A stretch of DNA of 5,916 nt from JAZSMS01 sp045536015. GTDB taxonomy: Bacteria; Bacillota; Clostridia; Christensenellales; QALW01. A model generated the notes under the pieces. It made no database searches, had not been told where the DNA came from, and was given only the letters and a program-made list of their open reading frames with translations. The stretch spans positions 1 through 5,916 of the forward strand of contig JAZSMS010000033.1 of assembly GCA_045536015.1 (NCBI GenBank). Direction: 5' to 3'. Both the position numbers and the translations under genes were made by a program. Positions within the stretch are counted from its first letter, which is position 1. Each line of letters starts with the position of its first letter. Shown in pieces: positions 1 through 4,867 of this stretch.

Positions 1-125
1 CTCCGACTTAATATAACGCACGCCGCGGCAACGGAGGCGGCAAGCGGTCCTCTGCCTGCTTCGTCAATTCCTGCAACAAGCTTAAAGCCCTGTGCATGCA
101 GAGATTTTTCAATTTCAAAATCCAT
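1..125 (-). CDS. rnhB: Ribonuclease HII, N-terminal part (runs off left edge)
   Basis: RNase HII cleaves the RNA strand of RNA-DNA hybrids and removes single ribonucleotides misincorporated in DNA; it is cytoplasmic and metal dependent. Only the first 41 residues are visible. They include the family's signature GIDEAGRGPL (residues 19-28), in which D21 and E22 are the first two acidic metal-binding residues. The start is an ATG at 125 with GGAGG at 132-136, six bases upstream. It lies 11 nt inside the end of rbgA in another frame, so the two are probably translationally coupled. The rbgA-rnhB order matches Bacillus subtilis ylqF-rnhB. The stretch after the signature reads LAASV, where many homologues have LAGPV; this is a mild deviation outside the catalytic acids. 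The remaining roughly 150-200 residues and the other catalytic acids are outside the window. Identification is firm despite the truncation. Confidence 0.93.
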   Translation of the reverse strand, partial: MDFEIEKSLHAQGFKLVAGIDEAGRGPLAASVAAACVILSR

Positions 126-951
126 TAGGTTCCTCCAGAGAAATATTGCCTATGCGCGCCGAGCGAAAATCGTCTAAAATAGCCTTTGCTCCGCGAAGAT
201 AGTCAAATTCTTTGTTTTTAAGCATAAAACCACGCTTTTGGCAGATGTTTTCATAATCGTCAATAGCCTGCTCGCCTAAGCTAATGCCGTAACGCGCTTC
301 AAGCTGGGCAGGGTATTTTTCTCTTAAAACGTTTAAAAGCGAAAGCGCAAGCTCTTCAAGGTCAAAAATATCGTCGTTGATAGCGCCTGTAAAAGCAAGG
401 TAGAGTGCGCTTTGCTGGTCGTCGAGGCGTGGCCACAGAAGTCCCGGCGAATCAAGCAATTCTACGTTTTTTGTCTTTATCCATTGTTTGCCGCGCGTAA
501 TACCGGGCTTGTCCCCCGTTTTAGCGCGCTGGGCGCCCGAAAGTGAATTTATAACGGTAGATTTTCCAACGTTTGGAATTCCTGCAACAAGCGCACGCGG
601 AAGACGGGTAATGCCTTTGGATAAAAAGTGTGCGTTTTTTTCGGCAAAGACTTTTTCTATATATGAAAACACAAACGATAAGTTCTTTTTTGCCGAAATG
701 CTGTAAGCGTTTATTCCGTTTTTGCGGAAGTATTCCATCCACTTTTTTGTCTTTTCTTCGTCGGCAAGGTCTGCCTTGTTTAAAAGGATAAGACGCGGCT
801 TATTAAATTTTTCAATGTCGGGGTTTGCCGAGGCAAGCGGAATACGTGCATCGCGAATTTCAATAATAAGGTCAACAAGCTTTAGGTTTTCCTCCATCAT
901 TCGCTTTGCCGCCGCCATGTGCCCGGGGTACCAGTTGATTTTTTCGTTCAT
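115..951 (-). CDS. rbgA: Ribosome biogenesis GTPase RbgA/YlqF
   Basis: RbgA is a cytoplasmic GTPase required for late assembly of the 50S ribosomal subunit in Bacillus. The 278-residue product has the circularly permuted order of GTPase motifs that defines the YlqF/YawG family. G4 comes first (NKAD, residues 58-61), then the SAK G5-like motif (86-88), then the P-loop GIPNVGKS (124-131), the G2 region around T152 (GITRG), and G3 DSPG (167-170). The N-terminal WYPGHM (6-11) is typical of the family. Length fits the usual 280-290 residues. I chose the ATG at 951, preceded by a weak GTGAG about five bases upstream. A GTG at 960 would add only three residues (M-R-K) and has no Shine-Dalgarno in front. 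The gene follows the rnf terminator, has its own promoter-like sequence, and overlaps rnhB by 11 nt. The C-terminal half (about 190-278) matches the usual helical region but has no motif I can assign by eye. Confidence 0.95.
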   Translation of the reverse strand: MNEKINWYPGHMAAAKRMMEENLKLVDLIIEIRDARIPLASANPDIEKFNKPRLILLNKADLADEEKTKKWMEYFRKNGINAYSISAKKNLSFVFSYIEKVFAEKNAHFLSKGITRLPRALVAGIPNVGKSTVINSLSGAQRAKTGDKPGITRGKQWIKTKNVELLDSPGLLWPRLDDQQSALYLAFTGAINDDIFDLEELALSLLNVLREKYPAQLEARYGISLGEQAIDDYENICQKRGFMLKNKEFDYLRGAKAILDDFRSARIGNISLEEPNGF

Positions 952-986
952 TTTTCTCACACAATTAAAAAGGGCGATAATACCCC

Positions 987-1023
987 AATATTAATATATT
1001 AAATATATTATATCAAATATATA
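987..1023. other. A/T-only tract (one C in 37 bases)
   Basis: This 37-base stretch contains only A and T except for one C at 1014. It lies between the rnf terminator and rbgA and overlaps the predicted -10 box. The simplest reading is promoter and upstream spacer DNA. Because it lies about 80 bp from a tight cluster of DnaA boxes, it could also serve as an easily melted region of the kind used in origins. I cannot separate the two by sequence alone, and I did not find a convincing DnaA-trio array next to it. Confidence 0.6.
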
Positions 1024-1034
1024 GCAAAAATCAA
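1007..1034 (-). promoter_or_regulatory. Predicted sigma-A promoter for rbgA-rnhB
   Basis: On the minus strand there is a perfect TATAAT -10 box at 1012-1007. Sixteen bases upstream sits TTGATT at 1034-1029, which matches the -35 consensus TTGACA at four of six positions. Transcription would begin near position 1000, giving a leader of about 50 nt before the rbgA ATG at 951. The placement just after the rnf terminator makes sense, because rbgA-rnhB needs its own promoter there. The surrounding DNA is so A/T-rich that a TATAAT by chance is quite possible, hence moderate confidence. Confidence 0.5.
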
Positions 1035-1050
1035 AGCGTTATTTTTTAAA

Positions 1051-1080
1051 TAAAAAAATCTCCGCGTTTTGCGGAGATTT
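1051..1080 (-). terminator. Rho-independent terminator of the rnf operon
   Basis: A perfect 10-bp inverted repeat (1056-1065 pairing with 1071-1080; AAATCTCCGC on the plus strand) encloses a five-base loop. Read on the minus strand, the G/C-rich stem runs straight into a run of seven T residues counting from the base of the stem, the classic intrinsic terminator layout. On the plus strand the stem is followed by ATAG, so termination is expected only in the rnf direction. It lies 128 nt past the rnfB stop, leaving a 3' untranslated region that contains the DnaA boxes. Confidence 0.9.
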
Positions 1081-1104
1081 ATAGTGCTTTGCTGAAATTT
1101 AGTC

Positions 1105-1199
1105 TGTGGATAGTGTGGATAAGTGGTTGTGGATATGTGGATAACTTTTTTAAAAAGTCAGATTTTAAGCACCTTTGCGGGTTTTTGACCTGTGGATAA
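1105..1199 (-). promoter_or_regulatory. Cluster of five DnaA boxes
   Basis: The DnaA initiator binds the 9-mer TTATCCACA. Its complement TGTGGATAA occurs exactly on the plus strand at 1114-1122, 1136-1144 and 1191-1199. One-mismatch copies are at 1105-1113 (TGTGGATAG) and 1128-1136 (TGTGGATAT). All five point the same way, so TTATCCACA reads on the minus strand. Start-to-start spacings are 9, 14, 8 and 55 bp, and the third and fourth boxes share one base. Five such 9-mers in 95 bp cannot reasonably be chance. The cluster lies in the 3' untranslated region of rnfB, upstream of the terminator. Neither dnaA nor dnaN is in view, so whether this is an origin, a DnaA-titration site or a regulatory site is inference. 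Confidence 0.85.
1144..1158. repeat. 15-bp palindrome between DnaA boxes
   Basis: ACTTTTT, a single central T, then AAAAAGT forms a perfect 7-bp inverted repeat directly abutting the fourth DnaA box and separating the group of four from the fifth. It is A/T-rich with almost no loop, so it is not a good RNA hairpin or terminator. As DNA it could be a small protein-binding site or simply chance in A/T-rich sequence. Confidence 0.4.
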
Positions 1200-1207
1200 C
1201 TTTAGTA

Positions 1208-2017
1208 TTAAGTCAGGTTGTTCTGGTTAATCATTTCTATGCACTTAACGGGGCAACCCTCGGCGCACTTTCCGCAGCTGACGCAAAGATTTTCGTCAAT
1301 TACGGCAAGATTGTCAACAACCTTAACTGCGCCTGTGGGGCAAACGCGCTCGCATTTACCGCAGGCAATACAGGCTGATTTGCAAGCCTTGCGTGCAACC
1401 GCGCCCTTTTCACGATTGTTGCACATAACTGCGGCAACCTTTTTAGTTAAGGGAATCATCTGAATACAGTGCTTGGGGCATACCTTAACGCAAGCCTTAC
1501 AGTTGTGGCAAAGATTTGTCGAAACGCGGGCAATACCGTTGCAGATAAAAATTGCATCATAGGGGCAGGCTTTAACGCAATCGCCAAAGCCAAGGCAACC
1601 CTGAGCACAAACCTTGTGTCCGTCAAATAATTGCATAGCAAGGCGACAGGAGGCAACGCCCGAATATTCAAGCTTTGTCTGTGCCGTTTCACAGGTGCCA
1701 ACACAGCGAACACATGCAACGTGGGGAATAATTTCTTCGGCGGCAAGCCCTAAAAATGAGCCAAGCTCACTTGCAACGCTATTTCCGCCGGGGGCACAGA
1801 GCGAAACGTTTTCCACCTCGCCCCTGGCAAGTGCTTTTGCATAGCCGTCACAGCCCGAATAGCCGCACGCGCCGCAATTAGCACCGGGCAGGAGCGATCG
1901 GATATACTCTTCGCGCTCGTCCTTTTTAACGGCAAAAACCTTTGCCGAAACCGCAAGCAAAATTCCTACTAAAAGTCCTATTGCCGCGATAATTAAAACT
2001 GCAATTAAAAAATCCAT
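1208..2017 (-). CDS. rnfB: Rnf complex subunit RnfB, polyferredoxin
   Basis: RnfB is the membrane-anchored iron-sulfur subunit that takes electrons from (or gives them to) ferredoxin in the cytoplasm. The 269-residue product begins with one hydrophobic anchor (about 2-24). A four-Cys FeS domain follows (C48, C51, C56, C74; signature NCGACGYSGCDGYA). Next come C102, C105, C109 and C124, then four ferredoxin-type motifs: C137-C141-C147-C151, C170-C173-C176-C180, C216-C219-C222-C226 and C245-C248-C251-C255. There are 29 cysteines in all. Two ferredoxin domains make it longer than the proteobacterial form (about 190 residues, one such domain), as in clostridial RnfB. The ATG at 2017 lies 15 nt after rnfA with a modest SD-like AGGGTGA. 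It is the last gene of the operon; its TAA at 1210-1208 is followed by DnaA boxes and the terminator. Confidence 0.97.
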   Translation of the reverse strand: MDFLIAVLIIAAIGLLVGILLAVSAKVFAVKKDEREEYIRSLLPGANCGACGYSGCDGYAKALARGEVENVSLCAPGGNSVASELGSFLGLAAEEIIPHVACVRCVGTCETAQTKLEYSGVASCRLAMQLFDGHKVCAQGCLGFGDCVKACPYDAIFICNGIARVSTNLCHNCKACVKVCPKHCIQMIPLTKKVAAVMCNNREKGAVARKACKSACIACGKCERVCPTGAVKVVDNLAVIDENLCVSCGKCAEGCPVKCIEMINQNNLT

Positions 2018-2032
2018 CTTTTGTCACCCTAC

Positions 2033-2629
2033 CTACGCAAACAGTTTTTCGATAATACCCGAAAAGCCCATAAACGAAAGCGAAACAAGGCTTGCGGCTA
2101 TTAAGGTAATGGGAAGACCGCGCAAAAATTTAGGAACGTCGCAAAATTCCATCTTTGCGCGCACGCCCGAAAACATAAGCATTGCTATCATAAAGCCTAC
2201 GCCTGCGCCGACTGACGAGCACATCGACTGCAAAAAGTTATAATTGTTGCCAACGTTTAAAATAACAACACCTAAAACGGCACAGTTGGTAGTAATAAGC
2301 GGCAGATAGATGCCAAGCGCGTTATAAAGCGGCGGCAAAAACTTCTTTAAAGCAAATTCTACCACCTGAACAAGCGCGGCGATAACTAAAATAAACACGA
2401 TAGTCTGCAAATACGAAAAATCGCCAAAGCTTCCGCAAAGAAGATACTTGTTTATCGGGTAGCAAACGGCAGTAGCAACCGCCATAACAAAGATAACGGC
2501 AACACTCATACCAAAGGCGGTGTTAACTTTTTTAGAAACGCCTAAAAACGGGCAGATGCCTAAAAACTGCGCAAGAACAAAGTTTTGCGTAAGCATCATA
2601 GTAAGTAATATCGCAAAAGGATTTGTCAT
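2033..2629 (-). CDS. rnfA: Rnf complex membrane subunit RnfA
   Basis: RnfA is an integral membrane protein, homologous to NqrE/RsxA, that pairs with RnfE in inverted topology. The pair holds an iron-sulfur centre at the membrane core and helps move electrons across it. The 198-residue product is hydrophobic throughout, consistent with about six membrane helices. It shows the family hallmarks NFVLAQFLGICPFLGVSKK (around 16-34, with conserved C26) and ITTNCAVLGV (112-121, with C116); these Cys match the cluster-binding positions of the RnfA/RnfE family. I chose the ATG at 2629 rather than the one at 2653. The AAGGAGG at 2640-2646 sits correctly before 2629 but inside the longer reading, and the N-terminus then fits the usual 190-200 residues. 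The start lies two bases after the rnfE stop, so coupling is likely. Confidence 0.96.
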   Translation of the reverse strand: MTNPFAILLTMMLTQNFVLAQFLGICPFLGVSKKVNTAFGMSVAVIFVMAVATAVCYPINKYLLCGSFGDFSYLQTIVFILVIAALVQVVEFALKKFLPPLYNALGIYLPLITTNCAVLGVVILNVGNNYNFLQSMCSSVGAGVGFMIAMLMFSGVRAKMEFCDVPKFLRGLPITLIAASLVSLSFMGFSGIIEKLFA

Positions 2630-2631
2630 AA

Positions 2632-3339
2632 TTATAAGTCCTCCTTTGTGCAAACCTGTGCTTTGCAGCGGTTAATCATCGGGCAGCCGCCGCACATATC
2701 TTCCGAGCGCTTTTTACCCTTTTTCTCGGCAAGTGCGTTAACGCAAGCCATTAAAATTCCAAACACGAAAAAGCCACCGGGTGGAAGAATAAATATTAAA
2801 ATCGGGTTTTCGGCAAAGTAAGGAATAGAAAATTTAGCGCCTTCAATATAAGAGGTAAGGTCAATTCCGCCCGTACCGATAAGCTCGCGAACGATGCCCA
2901 TACACATAAGCGCGGCAGTAAAGCCTATACCCATGCCCAAGCCGTCAACGGCACTTGCAATAACGGGATTTTTGCTTGCAAACGCTTCGGCACGGCCTAA
3001 AATTATACAGTTAACAACTATTAATGGCAGATAAACGCCAAGTTGATCGTTTAAAAACGGCACAAACGCGGCAACAAGCATCTGCACGATTGTAACAAAC
3101 GATGCTATAACTACTATGTATGCGGGAATACGCACCTTTTGCGGTATAACCTTGCGCAAGAGCGAAATAACGATATTAGAGCAAATTAAAACAAGCGTTG
3201 CGGCAACACCCATACCTATTGCACTTGATAATGAGGTCGTAACGGCAAGCGTCGGGCACGTGCCAAGAACAAGGCGAAGCACAGGGTTTTCGGCAATAAT
3301 GCCCTTTGTAAGTTCTTTTTTAAGATTGCATTTTTCCAT
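2632..3339 (-). CDS. rnfE: Rnf complex membrane subunit RnfE, with Cys-rich C-terminal tail
   Basis: RnfE (NqrD/RsxE family) is the inverted-topology partner of RnfA in the membrane core of the Rnf complex. The 235-residue product has about six hydrophobic segments. It carries the two conserved cysteines, C28 in ENPVLRLVLGTCPTLAVT (17-34) and C111 in LPLIVVNCIILGRAEAFA (104-121), expected to share an iron-sulfur centre with RnfA C26 and C116. After the last helix (ending about 204) comes a basic linker and then a compact cysteine tail: C216, C219, C225, C230. This tail is absent from the short proteobacterial/Nqr-type proteins as I know them and could bind metal, though that is inference. The ATG at 3339 shares its A with the rnfG stop (TAATG), and a GGAGG lies in the final rnfG codons. 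Clearly RnfE by position and motifs. Confidence 0.96.
   Translation of the reverse strand: MEKCNLKKELTKGIIAENPVLRLVLGTCPTLAVTTSLSSAIGMGVAATLVLICSNIVISLLRKVIPQKVRIPAYIVVIASFVTIVQMLVAAFVPFLNDQLGVYLPLIVVNCIILGRAEAFASKNPVIASAVDGLGMGIGFTAALMCMGIVRELIGTGGIDLTSYIEGAKFSIPYFAENPILIFILPPGGFFVFGILMACVNALAEKKGKKRSEDMCGGCPMINRCKAQVCTKEDL
2640..2646 (-). promoter_or_regulatory. Ribosome binding site that sets the rnfA start
   Basis: AAGGAGG on the minus strand lies ten bases before the ATG at 2629 and within the last codons of rnfE. It lies downstream of the alternative ATG at 2653, so it can serve only the shorter start. The spacing is slightly long but workable. Confidence 0.8.
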
Positions 3340-3905
3340 TAAGCCTCACCTCCAAACAGCGTTTTATAGGCTTTAAGCGAAGCGTTTACGCAGTCAACAA
3401 CTGCACTTGAGGTAAACGTTGCGCTTGTTACGCCCTGAATTTCGTTTTCGTCCGCGGCATTTTTGCTTAAAACAAGCTCGCCACCTTTTTCGTCAAATTG
3501 TGACAAAAACTCGGGCTTTGATGCATTTTGACCAAGGCCGGGGGTTTCGTCGTCCATTGAAAGAATAATAACCTTTTTTACTTTTCCCTCGCGTGAAATA
3601 GCCGTCATAACGCTGACGGGACCGCCGTAGCCTTTTTGTTCTGTTATAAAAACGTAGCCAAGAGTTTCGCCGTTTTCTGAAAGCGCGGTAGAATAGGTTA
3701 AGGTTAAACCGTCTTGCTCGCAAGCTTTTTCTTCAGAAAAGCTTTTTGCCTCTGCAAAGGCAGAAGCAAGGCTTTGCTGTTTTTCTTCAAATTGAGCCTG
3801 CGCAATTTTGCCTTTTGTAATTTCGTTTGTGCCTGCAAGTAAAATTGCGGCAACAAGGCAAATTGAAAACAGTGCTATAACGGGAGTTAAAAAATCTTTT
3901 TTCAA
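3339..3905 (-). CDS. rnfG: Rnf complex FMN-binding subunit RnfG
   Basis: RnfG (NqrC/RsxG family) is anchored in the membrane by one N-terminal helix and exposes a flavin domain on the outer face. There it carries FMN bound covalently through a phosphodiester bond to Thr, attached by the flavin transferase ApbE. The 188-residue product has a hydrophobic segment at about 7-25, the conserved region GYGGPVSVM (92-100), DDETPGLG (118-125), and the flavinylation motif VTSATFTSS (159-167), where T163 is the expected acceptor. Length is normal for the family. The start codon is TTG at 3905, overlapping the rnfD stop as TTGA and preceded by AAAGGAGG at 3913-3920 with a seven-base spacer. No ATG fits: the next Met in frame is residue 100. 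ApbE is not encoded in this window. Confidence 0.96.
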   Translation of the reverse strand: MKKDFLTPVIALFSICLVAAILLAGTNEITKGKIAQAQFEEKQQSLASAFAEAKSFSEEKACEQDGLTLTYSTALSENGETLGYVFITEQKGYGGPVSVMTAISREGKVKKVIILSMDDETPGLGQNASKPEFLSQFDEKGGELVLSKNAADENEIQGVTSATFTSSAVVDCVNASLKAYKTLFGGEA

Positions 3906-4867
3906 TTTTTTGCCTCCTTTTTCTTCGGCGCAAAGGGCTTGCGGCGCGTAAGATCATCAATGTGCGGAGTTAGGATGTTCATAAGTAAAATCGAGTACGA
4001 AACACCTTCGGGAAGTGAGCCCCAAAGACGAATAGCACTTGTTAAAAGACCGCAACCAACGGCAAAAACAACTTGACCAAGCGGTGTTATCGGGCTTGTT
4101 GCATAGTCGGTTGCCATAAAAATAGCACCAAGGAAAAGTCCGCCCGACAAAAGCTCGTACGCAGTTAAGGTAAGATCAAAACGCGTTGCAAAAAGCATAC
4201 ATACGCCAACCGTACCGATAAACGTAAGGGGAATAATAGGCGAAATAACCTTCTTTATAACAAGGTAAATTCCACCTGCTAAAAGAGCGAGAATACACGT
4301 TTCGCCCATTGAGCCTGCACGCGCGCCGATAAGCATTTGCCAAAGCGAAGGCAAGCTTAAAGTATCAACGTTTTCTAAATCGGATAAAAGTGCAAGGGGC
4401 GAAGCAGTAGTAACCGCATCGGAACCGAAAGCACCGGGAGCTCGCCAAGAGGTCATCTGTGATGCAAAGCACAGCATTAAAATGATTCTTGCCGTCATTG
4501 CGGGGTTTGCAAAGTTGTGACCTATCCCGCCAAAGAATTGTTTAACAACTACTATTGCAACTACACTTCCGAAAACTGCCATCCAAAGCGGAAGCGTTAC
4601 GGGCAGGTTAAGCGCTAAAATAAGGCCTGTAACTGCGGCGGATAAGTCGGAAATTGTGTTATCACGCTTCATAATTAAGCGGCTTAAATATTCTGACAAA
4701 ACGCACGACGCAACGCAAACGAAAGCTAAAAGCAACGCGCGGAGTCCAAAGTGCACGGTCGAGGCAATAAGCGCAGGAACAAGTGCAATTAACACGTCAA
4801 GCATTATCTTTTGCGTAGTAACGTGCGTATGCTTATGAGGAGATGCGCTAACGGTTAATTTATTCAT
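3902..4867 (-). CDS. rnfD: Rnf complex membrane flavoprotein subunit RnfD
   Basis: RnfD (NqrB/RsxD family) is a multi-helix membrane subunit with a covalent FMN on its outer side; it belongs to the electron path and ion-translocating core. The 321-residue product is largely hydrophobic. It shows family landmarks GGIGHNFANPAMTAR (113-127), GAIFMATDYATSPITP (247-262) and LWGSLPEGVSYSILLMNILTP (281-301). The flavinylation site aligns with DAVTTASP (150-157). The acceptor position, usually Thr in the (S/T)xAT motif, is Ser156 here. ApbE-type transferases are known to use Ser in some proteins, so the site may still be active; this is inference. The ATG at 4867 overlaps the rnfC stop as ATGA, with GGAGGAG at 4873-4879. 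The C-terminus is a short Lys-rich tail (RRKPFAPKKKEAK). Confidence 0.96.
   Translation of the reverse strand: MNKLTVSASPHKHTHVTTQKIMLDVLIALVPALIASTVHFGLRALLLAFVCVASCVLSEYLSRLIMKRDNTISDLSAAVTGLILALNLPVTLPLWMAVFGSVVAIVVVKQFFGGIGHNFANPAMTARIILMLCFASQMTSWRAPGAFGSDAVTTASPLALLSDLENVDTLSLPSLWQMLIGARAGSMGETCILALLAGGIYLVIKKVISPIIPLTFIGTVGVCMLFATRFDLTLTAYELLSGGLFLGAIFMATDYATSPITPLGQVVFAVGCGLLTSAIRLWGSLPEGVSYSILLMNILTPHIDDLTRRKPFAPKKKEAKN
3913..3920 (-). promoter_or_regulatory. Strong ribosome binding site supporting a TTG start for rnfG
   Basis: AAAGGAGG lies seven bases before TTG at 3905-3903, inside the end of rnfD. The near-perfect Shine-Dalgarno and the TTGA overlap with the rnfD stop justify the non-ATG start. 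A TTG start usually initiates less well than ATG, so it may set the RnfG dose, but that is not shown here. Confidence 0.8.

Noticed and set aside
949..960. GTG at 960 as the rbgA start
   Set aside because: It adds only M-R-K ahead of the ATG, has no Shine-Dalgarno in front, and the weak GTGAG before the ATG at 951 would lie inside it.
488..994. Plus-strand open frames opposite rbgA
   Set aside because: They are antisense to the conserved GTPase motifs, show no protein-family features, and have no good ribosome binding site. Treated as shadows.
1051..1080. Bidirectional terminator
   Set aside because: Only the minus-strand reading has a T run after the stem. The plus-strand reading is followed by ATAG, and there is no plus-strand gene to terminate.
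1105..1199. A standard oriC of the dnaA-dnaN type
   Set aside because: No part of dnaA, dnaN, rpmH or recF is in the window, and both flanking operons are unrelated. The DnaA boxes are real, but the canonical-origin label is not supported.
1175..1378. Open plus-strand frame of 67 codons over the 3' end of rnfB
   Set aside because: It is antisense to the conserved Cys-rich coding sequence of rnfB, has no recognisable motif, and its start lies among the DnaA boxes. It is a shadow of rnfB.
2629..2653. ATG at 2653 as the rnfA start
   Set aside because: The only good ribosome binding site (2640-2646) lies downstream of it, and it would overlap rnfE by 22 nt. The ATG at 2629 fits better.
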